NCBI RefSeq assembly: GCF_023700745.1
Contig: NZ_JAMPYG010000016.1
Coordinates: forward strand, 18,703-82,702
From: Rhodoferax sp.
Lineage (GTDB): Bacteria; Pseudomonadota; Gammaproteobacteria; Burkholderiales; Burkholderiaceae_C
Reading direction: 5' to 3'
DNA: 64,000 nt
Shown here: piece after piece, positions 50,578 to 61,462 of the stretch
Numbering within the stretch: the stretch's first letter is position 1
Layout: the number at the start of each line of letters is the position of its first letter
Translations under genes and position numbers: made by a program
The notes under the pieces: generated by a model
What the model saw: only the letters and a program-made list of their open reading frames with translations
Database searches by the model: none
Told to the model about the DNA's origin: nothing

Positions 50578-51873
50578 TTAGACAGCCGCCAGGGCTTGCG
50601 TCAGGTCTGCCAGCAGATCGTCAATGTGTTCGATGCCAATCGACAAGCGCACCGCGTCCTCGGACACCCCGGCCTTCACCAGTTCCGTCGGTGACAACTG
50701 GCGGTGGGTGGTGGAGGCCGGATGCGTGGCCAGCGACTTGGCGTCGCCAATGTTGACCAGGCGGGTGAACAGTTGCAGCGCATCAAGGAAGGCGGCACCC
50801 GCCTTGCGGCCTTCGCCAGGCGCCGACTTGACGCCAAACGTGAGCAGGCCACTGGCCTTGCCACCGAGGTATTTTTGCGCCAGACCATGGTCGGGGTGGC
50901 TCGGCAAACCGGCGTAATTGACCCAAGCCGCCTTCGGGTGCGCTTGCAGGAACTGCGCGATTTTCTGCGTGTTGTCGTTGATGCGGTCCATGCGCAGGCT
51001 CAGGGTTTCGATGCCTTGCAGAATCAAAAACGCATTGAACGGCGACAGCGCCGCGCCGGTATTGCGCAGCGGCACCACGCGGGCGCGGCCAATGTAGGCC
51101 GCCGCCCCCAGGGCTTCGGTGTAAATCACGCCGTGGTAGCTCTGGTCGGGCTCGTTGAGGCGTTTGAATTTGGCCTTGTGCTCGGCCCAGGGGAACTTGC
51201 CCGAGTCCACAATCGCGCCGGCAATGCTGGTGCCATGGCCGCCCATGTACTTGGTCAGCGAATGCACCACGATGTCGGCACCGTACTCGAACGGGCGCAG
51301 CAGGTAGGGCGTGGCCACGGTGTTGTCCACAATCAGCGGCACACCGTGGCGGTGCGCGATGGCGGCCAGCGCGGCAATATCTGTCACAGTGCCTTGCGGA
51401 TTGCTGATGGACTCGATGAACACCGCCTTGGTCTTGTCGTCAAACAGCGGCTCAAAGCTGGCCGGGTCGCGCGGATCGGCAAAACGGGTGCTGATGCCCG
51501 ACAGCGGCAGTGTGTGTGCCAGCAGGTTGTAGGTGCCGCCATAGAGTGCGGTGCTGGCGATGATGTTGTCACCCGCCTCGGCAATGGTCTGGATGGCATA
51601 GGTCACGGCGGCCTGGCCCGAGGCCAGCGCCAGCGCGGCAATGCCGCCTTCGAGTGCGGCCACGCGCTGCTCCAGCACGTCGTTGGTCGGGTTCATGATG
51701 CGGGTGTAGATGTTGCCCGGCACCTTCAGGTCAAACAGGTCGGCGCCATGCTGGGCGCTGTCAAAGGCGTAGGCCGCCGTCTGATAAATGGGTACCGCCA
51801 CCGCCTTGGTGGTGGGATCGGGCGAGTAACCGGCATGGACGGATTTGGTTTCGAATTTCCAGGATTGGGACAT
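50578..51873 (-). CDS. metY: O-acetylhomoserine sulfhydrylase (MetY)
   Basis: A 431-residue PLP enzyme of the Cys/Met metabolism family that makes homocysteine from O-acetylhomoserine and sulfide. The start [42 protein letters not shown] is typical, the PLP Lys is in [13 protein letters not shown], and the C-terminal [25 protein letters not shown] region fits. The ATG at 51871-51873 has AAGGAG at seven bases. It follows the sulfate ABC genes, which supply the sulfur. Confidence 0.93.
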   Translation of the reverse strand: MSQSWKFETKSVHAGYSPDPTTKAVAVPIYQTAAYAFDSAQHGADLFDLKVPGNIYTRIMNPTNDVLEQRVAALEGGIAALALASGQAAVTYAIQTIAEAGDNIIASTALYGGTYNLLAHTLPLSGISTRFADPRDPASFEPLFDDKTKAVFIESISNPQGTVTDIAALAAIAHRHGVPLIVDNTVATPYLLRPFEYGADIVVHSLTKYMGGHGTSIAGAIVDSGKFPWAEHKAKFKRLNEPDQSYHGVIYTEALGAAAYIGRARVVPLRNTGAALSPFNAFLILQGIETLSLRMDRINDNTQKIAQFLQAHPKAAWVNYAGLPSHPDHGLAQKYLGGKASGLLTFGVKSAPGEGRKAGAAFLDALQLFTRLVNIGDAKSLATHPASTTHRQLSPTELVKAGVSEDAVRLSIGIEHIDDLLADLTQALAAV

Positions 51874-51931
51874 GAGGGAGCTCCTTGGCTTGATGAAATA
51901 GTGGCGCGAACAAGCCAGATGGTAGCCGCTG

Positions 51932-53038
51932 TCAGGGCGCCACAAACACCCGGGCCCGGCGCGGCGTGAGCACCAGCGTGTCGCCTTCCTTGAAATCGAG
52001 CTCGCGGTAATGCTGGGACGGGATCTGTGCTTCGATGATGTCGTTGCTGCCGCTGGCCGTGTTGTCCAAAGGCAGCAACTCCAGCCGCGCAATCGGCCCG
52101 ATCACCATGGCGCGGGTGAGTTTGGCGACAATCCCGCGCGGCTGGTCGGCGGCACTGGCACCGGCGACGTAACGTTGCACATCAAGGTCGTGCGGGCGCA
52201 CATAGGCAAAGGCCTTGCTGTCCTGCACTTCGCTGTGCTCCGGCGTGGCCAGGCGCAAGCCATGGTGGTCCTCGCCGATCAGCATCTCGCCCTCGTGGGC
52301 GCGGCCATGGAACAGGTTCACGTCACCCAGAAAGCCATAAACAAAAGGACTCGCCGGGTGGTCCCAGACCTCCTGCGGTGTGCCCATCTGCTCCACTTCG
52401 CCGTTGTTCATCAGCACCACCCGGTCAGAGACTTCAAGCGCCTCCTCCTGGTCGTGGGTGACAAAAATGCTGGTGACATGCAGGTCGTCATGCAGGCGGC
52501 GCAACCAGCGGCGCAGTTCCTTGCGCACCTTGGCATCCAAGGCGCCAAACGGCTCGTCGAGCAGCAGCACCTGTGGCTCCACGGCCAGCGCACGCGCCAG
52601 GGCGATACGCTGGCGTTGGCCGCCTGAAAGCTGCGAGGGGTAGCGGTCGGCCAACCAATCGAGCTGCACCAGACCCAGTAGCTCGTGCACTTTTTGTTTG
52701 ATCACGGCCTCGCTCGGGCGCGTGGCACGGGGTTTCATGCGCAGGCCAAAAGCCACGTTGTCGAACACGCTCATGTGGCGAAACAGCGCGTAATGTTGAA
52801 ACACAAAACCGACATTACGTTCCCGCACATGGGTGTCGGTGGTATCAAGCCCGTTGAACAGAATGTGCCCCCGGTCGGCGGTCTCCAATCCGGCGATGAT
52901 GCGTAGCAGGGTGGTCTTGCCGCAGCCCGAGGGCCCCAGCAGGGCCACCAGTTCACCGGAATCGATGTTCAGTGACACGTCACGCAAGGCGTGAAAGGAG
53001 CCAAAGTCTTTGCTGACGTTGCGGATTTCTATGCTCAT
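51932..53038 (-). CDS. cysA: Sulfate/thiosulfate ABC transporter ATP-binding protein CysA
   Basis: A 368-residue ATPase. Walker [10 protein letters not shown], signature [16 protein letters not shown], Walker [13 protein letters not shown], switch region [12 protein letters not shown], then a C-terminal TOBE-like domain ending in [30 protein letters not shown] is the canonical CysA start (53036-53038); an in-frame ATG nine codons upstream is possible. Its place after cysT and cysW fixes the substrate class. Confidence 0.94.
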   Translation of the reverse strand: MSIEIRNVSKDFGSFHALRDVSLNIDSGELVALLGPSGCGKTTLLRIIAGLETADRGHILFNGLDTTDTHVRERNVGFVFQHYALFRHMSVFDNVAFGLRMKPRATRPSEAVIKQKVHELLGLVQLDWLADRYPSQLSGGQRQRIALARALAVEPQVLLLDEPFGALDAKVRKELRRWLRRLHDDLHVTSIFVTHDQEEALEVSDRVVLMNNGEVEQMGTPQEVWDHPASPFVYGFLGDVNLFHGRAHEGEMLIGEDHHGLRLATPEHSEVQDSKAFAYVRPHDLDVQRYVAGASAADQPRGIVAKLTRAMVIGPIARLELLPLDNTASGSNDIIEAQIPSQHYRELDFKEGDTLVLTPRRARVFVAP

Positions 53039-53098
53039 TTTGTTTGTTCCATCAAGGTTTGTCATGGAAAGCGAAGCGTGGCCATCCAGGTAGTCGTA

Positions 53099-53983
53099 TC
53101 AGGCCATCGGGCGTTCGGGTGGCAAGGCAGCAGCGGCCTTTTGGTCGCGCTCAAATTGCCATTCCACCACCGACTTGATCAGCAGGGTCAGCAGCGCCAG
53201 CAGGGCCAGCAGCGAGGCCACGGCAAAGGCGGCCACCGACTGGTATTCGTTGTACAAAATCTCGACGTGCAGCGGCAGGGTGTTGGTCTGGCCGCGGATG
53301 TGGCCAGACACCACCGACACTGCGCCAAATTCGCCCATGGCGCGCGCATTGCACAAAATCACGCCATAAACCAGTCCCCACTTGATGTTGGGCAGCGTCA
53401 CGTGCCAGAAGGTCTGCCAGCCGGTGGCGCCCAGCACGATGGCAGCCTGCTCTTCGTCGGTGCCCTGGGCCTGCATCAGCGGAATCAGCTCACGGGCAAT
53501 GAACGGAAAAGTGACAAACACCGTGGCGAGAATGATGCCGGGCACCGCAAACACGATCTTGATGTCGTGCTCGGCCAGCCAGGGCCCGATCCAGCCCTGG
53601 GCGCCAAACATCAGCACGTAAATCAAACCCGCCACCACCGGCGACACCGAGAACGGCAGGTCGATCAGCGTGGTCAGAAACGCCTTGCCCTTGAATTCAT
53701 ACTTGGCCACGGCCCAGGCGGCGGCCACGCCGAACACCAGGTTCAGCGGTACCGCGACCGCGGCGGTGAGCAGCGTCAGGCGAATGGCGCTCCAGGCATC
53801 GGGCTCGTGCAAGGCCTCCAGCGCAGCGGGCAGGCCTTTGCGCAGGGCCTCGGTAAATACCGCGGCCAGCGGCAAGAGCAGGAACAGCACGACCAGACCG
53901 AGGGCCAGCGTCAACAGCGACCAGCGCACCCAGGTGGGCTCGGTGGTGCCGGCCCGGGCGTGGCGCAGCGTGGGGGCGCTCAT
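53099..53983 (-). CDS. cysW: Sulfate ABC transporter permease CysW
   Basis: A 294-residue permease with about six hydrophobic segments, including [22 protein letters not shown]. The EAA loop [28 protein letters not shown] and the segment [22 protein letters not shown] are CysW hallmarks. It overlaps cysT by four bases. Confidence 0.95.
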   Translation of the reverse strand: MSAPTLRHARAGTTEPTWVRWSLLTLALGLVVLFLLLPLAAVFTEALRKGLPAALEALHEPDAWSAIRLTLLTAAVAVPLNLVFGVAAAWAVAKYEFKGKAFLTTLIDLPFSVSPVVAGLIYVLMFGAQGWIGPWLAEHDIKIVFAVPGIILATVFVTFPFIARELIPLMQAQGTDEEQAAIVLGATGWQTFWHVTLPNIKWGLVYGVILCNARAMGEFGAVSVVSGHIRGQTNTLPLHVEILYNEYQSVAAFAVASLLALLALLTLLIKSVVEWQFERDQKAAAALPPERPMA

Positions 53984-54846
53984 GACTTGCCTCCGGCCCG
54001 GCGGCGTTGCCAGCTTTGCAGACCGTTGATGATCAGCAGCAGCACAAACGAAATACCCAACATCACGGTGGCCACGGCGGTGGCACCGGCGTAGTCGTAT
54101 TGTTCGAGCTTGCCGATGATGATGAGCGGTGTGATTTCAGAAATCATGGGCATGTTGCCGGCAATGAAAATGACAGAGCCGTATTCGCCCACGGCGCGCG
54201 CAAAAGCCATGGCAAAGCCGGTCAGCAGCGCCGGGGCGATGCTCGGAAAAATGACGTAGCGAAAAGTTTGCCAGCGCGAGGCGCCCAAGCAGGTGGCGGC
54301 TTCTTCGAGTTCTTTCTCTGCATCTTCCAGCACCGGCTGCACGGTGCGCACCACAAACGGCAGGCTGATGAAGATCAGTGCAATCACGATGCCGTTGCGG
54401 TTGAAGGCCAGCTCGATACCCAGTGGCTCCAGGTACTGGCCAATCCAGCCGTTACCGGCCAGTAAGGCGGTGAGCGAGATGCCAGCCACGGCGGTGGGCA
54501 ATGCAAAGGGCAAATCGACCAGGGCGTCGATGATTTTTTTGCCCGGGAATTCGTAGCGCACCAGCACCCAGGCCAACAGCAAACCAAAGAACACGTTGAA
54601 CAGGGCCGCCAGAAACGAGGCTCCAAAGGTCAGCCGGTACGAGGCCAGCACGCGCGGGCTGGCCACCGCCGACCAGAACTCGACCCAGGTCAGGGTGAAG
54701 GTCTTGAACAGCAGGGCCGACAGCGGAATCAGCACGATCAGGCCGAGGTAAAACAGCGTATAGCCCAGCGTCAGGTGAAAGCCTGGCAAGACGCGCCGGG
54801 TGGGGCGCTTGGGCTGGATGTCAAGTGCGATTGAAGGGGAGCTCAT
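53980..54846 (-). CDS. cysT: Sulfate ABC transporter permease CysT
   Basis: A 288-residue permease with about six hydrophobic segments. [30 protein letters not shown] at the start, the EAA-type loop [27 protein letters not shown] and [18 protein letters not shown] are characteristic of CysT/CysU. First permease of the operon, 33 bases after the sulfate-binding protein gene. Confidence 0.95.
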   Translation of the reverse strand: MSSPSIALDIQPKRPTRRVLPGFHLTLGYTLFYLGLIVLIPLSALLFKTFTLTWVEFWSAVASPRVLASYRLTFGASFLAALFNVFFGLLLAWVLVRYEFPGKKIIDALVDLPFALPTAVAGISLTALLAGNGWIGQYLEPLGIELAFNRNGIVIALIFISLPFVVRTVQPVLEDAEKELEEAATCLGASRWQTFRYVIFPSIAPALLTGFAMAFARAVGEYGSVIFIAGNMPMISEITPLIIIGKLEQYDYAGATAVATVMLGISFVLLLIINGLQSWQRRRAGGKS

Positions 54847-54879
54847 TTGAAAGAAGGCCTGACGCGTGCTGTGGCAGCC

Positions 54880-55878
54880 TTATTTAACGGTGTAAATCTT
54901 GTCGAACTGGCCGCCATCGTTGAAGTGCACTTTTTGCGCTTCGGTCAGGGAGCCAAAGTAATCGCTCACCGCGAACAATTGCAGCGGCTTGAAGGTGCTG
55001 GCGTATTTGGCCAGGATCTTTGCGTTGGTGGGGCGAATGCCGTGTTTGGCGGCAATCTCCTGCGCTTCGTCCGAGTACAGATAGTTCAGGTAGGCCTTGG
55101 CCAGTTCGCCCGTGCCTTTTTTGGCCACGGTGCGCTCGACGATCGCGACCGGGTTCTCGGCAATGATGCTGATCGACGGGTGGATGGCATCCACTTTGCC
55201 GACGCCAAATTCACGGTCAACCGACACCACTTCGGACTCAAAGGTGATCAGCACGTCGCCAATGTTGCGCTGTAAAAAAATGGTGGTCGCGTCGCGCCCG
55301 CCCTTGGCCAGCACCGGCACGTTCTTGAACAGCTTGCTGACAAATTCGGCTGCCTGCGCGTCGGTGCCGCCGGTCTTGCGCACATAACCCCAGGCGGCCA
55401 GGTAGGCCATGCGGCCGTTGCCACCGGTCTTGGGGTTGACCACGATCACCTTGACGTCGGGTTTGACCAGATCGTTCCAGTCCTTGATGCCTTTCGGGTT
55501 GCCGTTGCGCACCAGGAACAGCATGGTCGAGCTGGTCGGGGAAGCGTTATGCGGGAAGCGCTTGGTCCAGTCTTTGGCGACCACGCCCGCATTGGCCAGA
55601 AAGTCGATGTCGGTGGTGGTGTTCATGGTGACCACGTCGGCATCCAGGCCGTCGTTGACAGCGCGTGCCTGGGCGCTGGAGCCACCGTGCGACTGGTCGA
55701 TCTTGAGCTCCTTGCCTGTGGTTTTTTTGTGGTTGGCGACAAAGGCGGCGTTGAAGTCTTTGTAGAACTCGCGCGCCACGTCGTAGGACGCATTGAGCAG
55801 GGTTTGCGCGGAGGCCAGTTGCGTCGTTGACAGGGCGATACCTGCGATGGCGAGGCTGATCTTTTGTGTGAATTTCAT
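54880..55878 (-). CDS. sbp: Periplasmic sulfate-binding protein
   Basis: A 332-residue binding protein. Signal peptide MKFTQKISLAIAGIALSTTQLASA; mature motifs TLLNASYDVAREFYKDFNAAF, LKIDQSHGGSSAQARAVNDGLDADVVTMN, KDWNDLVKPDVKVIVVNPKTGGNGRMAYLAAWGY and FAVSDYFGSL identify Sbp. It is the first gene of sbp-cysTWA-metY on the minus strand. A paralogue lies at 56645-57670. Confidence 0.94.
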   Translation of the reverse strand: MKFTQKISLAIAGIALSTTQLASAQTLLNASYDVAREFYKDFNAAFVANHKKTTGKELKIDQSHGGSSAQARAVNDGLDADVVTMNTTTDIDFLANAGVVAKDWTKRFPHNASPTSSTMLFLVRNGNPKGIKDWNDLVKPDVKVIVVNPKTGGNGRMAYLAAWGYVRKTGGTDAQAAEFVSKLFKNVPVLAKGGRDATTIFLQRNIGDVLITFESEVVSVDREFGVGKVDAIHPSISIIAENPVAIVERTVAKKGTGELAKAYLNYLYSDEAQEIAAKHGIRPTNAKILAKYASTFKPLQLFAVSDYFGSLTEAQKVHFNDGGQFDKIYTVK

Positions 55879-55926
55879 CAGAAGTCCTTGAATGGGTTGG
55901 GGTTTGAAATGTGGCTAAATGGGGTT

Positions 55927-56484
55927 TCAGGCTGCGGCAAGCTCAGGCTGGTTGCGACAGCGCGCTTCGTTCGCGAGGGTCTGCAGCAGGGCCAGACCCA
56001 GTGGCCAGGGTCCAAAACCGGCCTCCAAGTTGATGTGTCCGGCGTTCTGCAAGCGCACAAATTCGCTGCCCCAGGCCCGGGCGTAGGCTCCCGCCGTGCG
56101 CACCGGGCAAAAGGGGTCGTTGTTGCTGGCCACAATGATGCTTTTGAATGGCAAGGTTTGGTAGGGCACAGGGGCAAAGTCATTCAGAACACTGCGGCGT
56201 TCCGGATCTGCCGGCGCCACCAGCAACGCCGAGGCAATGCGCGCCATCGCCTCGGGCGGCAAATGGGCCGTGGCAATGCAGCCCAGGCTGTGCGCGGCGA
56301 TCACCACCGGTTGGGCTTGTGCCAGGATGGTGTGCGTGATGGAGGCCACCCAAGCCTTGCGCGACGGGCTGCCCCAGTCATCCTGCTGCACCCGCACCGC
56401 GCCCGGCAGCTCATGGGTCCACAGGCTTTGCCAGTGGCCAGGAGGCGAATCACGCCAGCCGGGAATGATGATGATCGGGATCAT
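55927..56484 (-). CDS. RBBP9/YdeN-type serine hydrolase
   Basis: A 185-residue alpha/beta hydrolase. It opens IPIIIIPGWRDSPPGHWQSLW, typical of the RBBP9/YdeN family. The nucleophile Ser is in VVIAAHSLGC, the acid in ASNNDPFC and the His in NAGHINLEAGFG. It lies between the two sulfate-binding protein genes on the same strand, but no sulfur-related role is evident. Confidence 0.88.
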   Translation of the reverse strand: MIPIIIIPGWRDSPPGHWQSLWTHELPGAVRVQQDDWGSPSRKAWVASITHTILAQAQPVVIAAHSLGCIATAHLPPEAMARIASALLVAPADPERRSVLNDFAPVPYQTLPFKSIIVASNNDPFCPVRTAGAYARAWGSEFVRLQNAGHINLEAGFGPWPLGLALLQTLANEARCRNQPELAAA

Positions 56485-56644
56485 GGTGAGGTGCTGCAGC
56501 GATGTGATGAAGTCGAAGGAGAGCAGATTGTGGGAGAACTTAATTAAAACCCAAACTACTTTATTTCTATTTCATTATTCATGTATGAATATATAGAAGT
56601 TGTTCTGTGTTGAAGTGCCTACGGGTCCTGCCAAGGGCATTGGC

Positions 56645-57670
56645 TTACTTCTTGGCGTAAATCTGGTCGAAGTAAGCGCCATCTGCAAAATGGTCTTTGG
56701 CCGCCTTGGCCCAGCCGCCAAAGGCTTCGTCGATCGTGAACAGTTTGATCTTGGGCAATTGTTTGACGTATTTGGCCTGGAACTTCTCGACGATTGGGCG
56801 GTAGAAGTTTTTGCCGGCAATGTTCTGGCCTTCGTCGGTGTACAGGTAGTCCAGATAGGCCGTTGCCACGGCGCGGGTGCCTTTTTTGTCGACGTTTTTA
56901 TCCACGACGGTGACCGGTGGCTCGGCCAGAATGCTCAGGGACGGATAGATGATGTCGACCTTGCCGCCAAACTCTTTCTCCAGCAGATGGGCTTCGTTTT
57001 CCCAGCTGATGAAGACATCGCCCTGATTGCGCTGGGCAAAGGTGATGGACGAGCCGCGCGCACCGCTGTCAAGCACCGGCACGTTGGCATACAGTTTGCC
57101 GACAAAGTCCTTGGCGTGTGCTTCACTGCCGAATTTGCGCTTGGCAAATTCCCAGGCCGCCAGGTAGTTCCAGCGCGCGCCTCCCGAGGTCTTGGGGTTG
57201 GGCGTGATGACGCTGATACCGGGCTTGATCAGATCGTCCCAGTCCTTGATGCCTTTGGGGTTGCCCTGGCGCACCACCAGGACGATGGTAGAGGCGTACG
57301 GCGACGAATTGTGCGGCAAGCGCTTTTGCCAGTCAGCCGGAATCCAGCCGCCGTTTTTGTGGAGGGCGTCGGTGTCACCCGCCAGTGCCAATGTGACCAC
57401 ATCTGCCTCCAGCCCGTCAATGACGCTGCGGGCTTGTTTGCCCGATCCACCGTGGGACTGTTTGATGGTCACGTCCTGGCCGGTCTTGGTTTTCCAGTGT
57501 TTGACGAAGGCGGCGTTGAACTCGGTGTAGAGCTCGCGCGTTGGGTCGTAGGACACGTTAAGCAGCGTCACCGCTTGCTGGGCGCTGGCGCCCCAAGTGG
57601 TGCCGGCCAGCAGGGCGGCCACGGCGAATTGGCGTGTGCGGCGGGAAATGGAAACAGTTTTTTGTGTCAT
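56645..57670 (-). CDS. Second periplasmic sulfate-binding protein (Sbp paralogue)
   Basis: A 341-residue paralogue of the Sbp above. Signal peptide [32 protein letters not shown] with an RRTRQF element that might use the Tat route. Motifs [50 protein letters not shown] and [17 protein letters not shown] match sulfate binding. The ATG at 57668-57670 follows GAGGAC. The AT-rich gap at 57671-57846 should hold its promoter. Sequence divergence from sbp suggests a different ligand range (sulfate vs thiosulfate or an organosulfur oxyanion). Confidence 0.92.
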   Translation of the reverse strand: MTQKTVSISRRTRQFAVAALLAGTTWGASAQQAVTLLNVSYDPTRELYTEFNAAFVKHWKTKTGQDVTIKQSHGGSGKQARSVIDGLEADVVTLALAGDTDALHKNGGWIPADWQKRLPHNSSPYASTIVLVVRQGNPKGIKDWDDLIKPGISVITPNPKTSGGARWNYLAAWEFAKRKFGSEAHAKDFVGKLYANVPVLDSGARGSSITFAQRNQGDVFISWENEAHLLEKEFGGKVDIIYPSLSILAEPPVTVVDKNVDKKGTRAVATAYLDYLYTDEGQNIAGKNFYRPIVEKFQAKYVKQLPKIKLFTIDEAFGGWAKAAKDHFADGAYFDQIYAKK

Positions 57671-57846
57671 GCTGGAGTCCTCAAAATTCATTGCCAAAAT
57701 GCAATGAAGCGAATTCTGGGGGTCAACAATTAAAACTGGAACTACTGATTTTCTACTTGCGAATTACCAAATCATCTATAACGATCGGCTACTGATCAAA
57801 ATTCAAAACATATCTTCTTGCCAATGGGTCCCGCCGCCGAGGCCGC

Positions 57847-59358
57847 TCACGGCTTACGCACGCCGTGCGTCTGGAGCCACGCCGCATGGGCTTGCGCAAA
57901 GGCCGCCTGCAGGCGCGCCAGGTAGAAGTCGGCTTCTGCATCACGACCCAGCAGGCGGGCACTGTCGATCACGATTTCGGCGACGCGCGCCTCGGGAGAA
58001 AAATGCAGTATTTCCTTGGCCAACTGGTTTATCTGTGCCGCGTTGGCAGCGCTCAGGTCGGTGGTGGTGAGCTCGGCGAAACGGATATGGTCCTGAAACA
58101 ACCAGACATGACGTGTTTTGGCCAGCGTGTCATGGCGGTATGCCGGGGCGCGCTGTTTGGGGCTCAGATAGATTTGACTCGCCAAATGGTATTGCCAGCC
58201 GGCAAGGACACAGAAAGTAAGCAGCATGCCCGCGAGGGCCGCTTGCAGGTAAGGCACCAGTGTCCTGGTCCCTCTGCTGTTTGCTGGCAGCAACAGCCAC
58301 ACACACAGGCCGGCAGCCATCTGGAACGGGCCGTACCAGAGCGGGTATTCCAGCAGGCTGTGCAGCAGGATCACCGCCAGAATCGCCCAAGCCATGTGGC
58401 GTGCGGTATCCAGTTCGCCCCAGGGCCGGGCGCGCCAGACCAGCCATAACCCGCCGCCGCATAGCGCCACAGCCAGCGGCACGCCCAGTTCCACGGCCAG
58501 ATGCAGGGGCAGGTTGTGGGCGTTGTCCAGAATGTCGCAAAAGCGCGCGCCGGAATAGAGCGTGATGAAGTGGGCATAGTCCAGTTCACCCCAGCCCCAG
58601 CCTCCCCAGGGCTTTTGGGTAATCAGGTACAGCACGTTGCGCCACAGGGTGAGGCGGCTGCCGCACACGGAATCGCCCGCGCGCAAACGGGCCCAGGCGC
58701 CGCTGTTCATGGGGTCCAGCCCCGCCAGCCAGGGCAGCGCCCAAGTGGCTACTGCGTAGCTCAGCCCGGCAGCCAGCAACACCCAGGGCAAGGCCGAGGC
58801 AGCCTGATTCGCGGGCTGGTGATGTCGTGCGCGACGCTGCCAGTAAAGGCTCAAAACCACCACCATGAGCAACTGCAACAAACCTGTGCGCGAGGACGAG
58901 GCGGCGTTGCCGGCACCCAGCAGCACGGCCAGCGCCAGTGCCAGGCCGATCTGGCTTGGCGGTAACCTGGGCCGCAGCGGCGACGGCTGCGCGATCCACC
59001 ACAACAGGGCGGCCAGCCCGATGTTCATCAGGCTGGCATACTGGTTACGCTGGCGCAGGTTGCCAAAGGCCTCGCCCAGGTTGGTGTGGTTGGCCCATAT
59101 GCCAAGCCAGCCGGAGGCGCCAAAGTATTGCAACAAGCCGATCAAGGCACTCAAGCTCGCCGCCATCAGCCAGGCCCCTGCCATGGCGCGCACCCAGTGT
59201 TGGCGCGATGCTGGCTGGCCGGCGCTTGCGATCAGCAGCATCAAGCCGGCGACGCAGCCCCAGGCAAATAGCAGCGGAACCATGCCAGCAGCCGGGCCAG
59301 GTGAAAATGGATTGAGCCAGGGCAGCGTGATCAGGAGGGCAAAAGCAAGCAGGCGCAT
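57847..59358 (-). CDS. PglL/Wzy-type O-oligosaccharyltransferase or O-antigen ligase
   Basis: A 503-residue inner-membrane protein with about 11-12 hydrophobic segments. The periplasmic loop region GWGWGELDYAHFITLY and the Wzy_C-type HNLPLHLAVELGVPLAVAL, followed by HSLLEYPLWYGPFQMA, match PglL/PilO-type ligases that transfer glycans to pilin or other proteins. A C-terminal helical tail (about 430-503) follows. The chosen ATG at 59356-59358 has a poor SD; a GTG at about 59415 gives a longer N-terminus. No glycan genes lie nearby. Confidence 0.8.
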   Translation of the reverse strand: MRLLAFALLITLPWLNPFSPGPAAGMVPLLFAWGCVAGLMLLIASAGQPASRQHWVRAMAGAWLMAASLSALIGLLQYFGASGWLGIWANHTNLGEAFGNLRQRNQYASLMNIGLAALLWWIAQPSPLRPRLPPSQIGLALALAVLLGAGNAASSSRTGLLQLLMVVVLSLYWQRRARHHQPANQAASALPWVLLAAGLSYAVATWALPWLAGLDPMNSGAWARLRAGDSVCGSRLTLWRNVLYLITQKPWGGWGWGELDYAHFITLYSGARFCDILDNAHNLPLHLAVELGVPLAVALCGGGLWLVWRARPWGELDTARHMAWAILAVILLHSLLEYPLWYGPFQMAAGLCVWLLLPANSRGTRTLVPYLQAALAGMLLTFCVLAGWQYHLASQIYLSPKQRAPAYRHDTLAKTRHVWLFQDHIRFAELTTTDLSAANAAQINQLAKEILHFSPEARVAEIVIDSARLLGRDAEADFYLARLQAAFAQAHAAWLQTHGVRKP

Positions 59359-59493
59359 GAAAAACAGGGGTCGTCCGTCGTAATCATCAGAAGCAGGGAT
59401 TCTCGCAGTTGTCACGGTGGGCGATCTTGGGCTTGTGCGCCGTGGTATTGTGAAAGCACGGCAAAATCGGCCCACTACTGAAAGAGTGTGAAC

Positions 59494-59943
59494 ATGACCA
59501 AAGTCAAAAAAATTGCCGCCATCGTGGGCGGCTCCTCTGATGAGGTTGAGGCTGCCTTTTATGAGGCGCTGCAAAACGCCGACCTGGAGCGCTTGATGGC
59601 ATGCTGGGCAGATGAAGACGAGGTGGTGTGCGTGCATCCCGGTGGCCCGCGCATGGTTGGCCTGGGCGCGATCCGCTCGGCGTTTGAGGCCATGTTCAAT
59701 AACGGCAGCATCCGTGTGCATCCCGAGGGCGTTCGCAAGATTGAAGCGCTGGGCAGTGCCGTGCACAGTGTGCGCGAACGCATTGAACTGCTCACCCCCG
59801 AGGGACCGATGGATGCGGTGGTGATGGCCACCAATGTGTACCACAAGACGGCTCAAGGCTGGCGCCTGGTGGCGCACCACGCCAGTCCCGGCAATGCCCG
59901 CGAGCCGCATGATGTCACCGAGATTTCTCCGGTCTTGCATTGA
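59494..59943 (+). CDS. NTF2-like (SnoaL/DUF4440-type) protein
   Basis: A 149-residue single-domain protein with a conical NTF2-like fold: SSDEVEAAFYEALQNADLERLMACWADEDEVVCVHPGG, then LGAIRSAFEAMFNN and YHKTAQGWRLVAHHASP. Such proteins are small enzymes or binding modules; here no catalytic residue can be assigned. The ATG at 59494 follows AAAGAG; an in-frame GTG lies two codons before. Its stop overlaps the TTG start of the next gene. Confidence 0.75.
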   Translation: MTKVKKIAAIVGGSSDEVEAAFYEALQNADLERLMACWADEDEVVCVHPGGPRMVGLGAIRSAFEAMFNNGSIRVHPEGVRKIEALGSAVHSVRERIELLTPEGPMDAVVMATNVYHKTAQGWRLVAHHASPGNAREPHDVTEISPVLH

Positions 59944-60902
59944 ACTACCAAGCACCCTGGTGGCTGCCCGGTGGCCATGCCCAAACCATCTGGCCAGCCC
60001 TGCAAAGCTGTTCCGTCCGCTGGCCTATGACGCTGTACCGGCGCGAGCGCTGGCCCACCCCCGATGACGATTTTGTCGATGTGGATTGGCTCGATGCACC
60101 TGCCACGGTGCCCTTGCTGGTGCTGTTTCATGGGCTGGAGGGTTCCTCAAAAAGCCACTACGCGCTGGCGCTGGGTCAATGGGCACGAGCGCAAGGCTGG
60201 CGCTTTGCGGTGCCGCATTTTCGCGGCTGTAGTGGCGAGATCAACCGCGCCCCGCGCGCCTACCACTCGGGAGATTTTGCAGAAATCGGCTGGATCCTGG
60301 CGGCTTTGCGCGCCTACCACGCCGGGCCGCTTTACGCGGTAGGCGTATCCCTGGGCGGTAATGCCTTGTTGCGCTGGGCGCAGGAAGCGGGTAGTACGGC
60401 GGCCACGGTGCTACAGGCGCTGGCCAGCATCTCGGCACCGGTTGACCTGGCGGCCAGCGGCCAGGCCATGGGTCGGGGCATGAACCGGCAGATCTATACC
60501 CGTATGTTCCTGCAAACCATGAAACCCAAGGCACTGCAAAAGCTGGCCCAGTTCCCGGGCCTGTTTGATGCGAAGGCCTTGCACGGAGCACAGGACTTGT
60601 ACGATTTTGACAACGTTTTCACCGCACCACTGCATGGTTTCAAGAACACGCGTGACTACTGGCAGCGCGCCTCGGCCAAGCCGCGCCTGGCCGAGATCCG
60701 TCTGCCAGCCTTGGTCGTCAATGCCTTGAACGACCCTTTCGTACCCGCCACCAGTCTGCCCCGGCAAGCTGATGTGGGCCCAATGGTGACCCTTTGGCAA
60801 CCCGCTCAGGGCGGCCATGCCGGATTTATGGCGGGACCGCCGCCGGGCCATCTGCAAACGCTGCCGCAGACCGTGGGTGGCTGGTTGATGGCGCACACTT
60901 GA
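59940..60902 (+). CDS. YheT-family alpha/beta hydrolase
   Basis: A 320-residue hydrolase. The family opening NYQAPWWLPGGHAQTIWPAL is next to a TTG start at 59940, which overlaps the previous stop; no ATG gives that N-terminus. LVLFHGLEGSSKSHY and nucleophile Ser in YAVGVSLGGNALLRW are clear, with a LNDPFV acid and GHAGFM His. Homologues are uncharacterised or act on lipids/xenobiotics. Confidence 0.88.
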   Translation: MNYQAPWWLPGGHAQTIWPALQSCSVRWPMTLYRRERWPTPDDDFVDVDWLDAPATVPLLVLFHGLEGSSKSHYALALGQWARAQGWRFAVPHFRGCSGEINRAPRAYHSGDFAEIGWILAALRAYHAGPLYAVGVSLGGNALLRWAQEAGSTAATVLQALASISAPVDLAASGQAMGRGMNRQIYTRMFLQTMKPKALQKLAQFPGLFDAKALHGAQDLYDFDNVFTAPLHGFKNTRDYWQRASAKPRLAEIRLPALVVNALNDPFVPATSLPRQADVGPMVTLWQPAQGGHAGFMAGPPPGHLQTLPQTVGGWLMAHT

Positions 60903-60913
60903 TTGGAGAAAAA

Positions 60914-61453
60914 ATGGACGACATCGTCAAACAGGCCATGGCCAAATGGCCTAACGTACCCAACTGTTATGGCTGGCTGGGGCTGGATGCGCGCGGCAAC
61001 TGGTACCTGCGCGACGACCGGGCCCAGGCCGCAGGGTCATTTCAGAGCGGGCTGCCAGGCAGCAAAGGCAGCTTGCTGACGCATGAGAAGCTGATTGATT
61101 TCATTGCCCGCAACTACCTGCCCGATGCGTCAGGCCAATGGTTTTTTCAGAACGGTCCGCAGCGCGTTTATGTGGAGCTGCAAGCGACGCCGCTGATCTG
61201 GCGCGTACAGCCTGACCTTGGTGTCAAGGACCACCTGAGGCGGGCCGCCGAGGTACGGGGCGTCTGGCTCGATGAACAGGGTTTTTTGTACCTGGCATCA
61301 ACCGCCGGCCTGGGGCTGGTCCATACCCAGGACATGGGCCTGGCTGCCGAAGCCGTGGAACAGGGCCTGTGGCAGCCGCAAGCCCTATTGCAAAGCGAGT
61401 TGCCCGGTCAATTCGGCTTTGTTAAAAGCCCGCAGGCCGGGCAAAAAAAGTAG
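60914..61453 (+). CDS. Conserved betaproteobacterial protein of unknown function
   Basis: A 179-residue protein: WPNVPNCYGWLGLDARGNWYLRDDRAQ, then LLTHEKLIDFIARNY, and QWFFQNGPQRVYVELQATPLIWRVQ. It has no signal peptide or membrane segment. I recall similar proteins in Burkholderiales under a DUF name, but I am not sure which, so no family is given. The ATG at 60914 follows GGAG. It is probably co-transcribed with the YheT-type gene, 11 bases upstream. Confidence 0.7.
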   Translation: MDDIVKQAMAKWPNVPNCYGWLGLDARGNWYLRDDRAQAAGSFQSGLPGSKGSLLTHEKLIDFIARNYLPDASGQWFFQNGPQRVYVELQATPLIWRVQPDLGVKDHLRRAAEVRGVWLDEQGFLYLASTAGLGLVHTQDMGLAAEAVEQGLWQPQALLQSELPGQFGFVKSPQAGQKK

Positions 61454-61462
61454 AGCCGGCGT

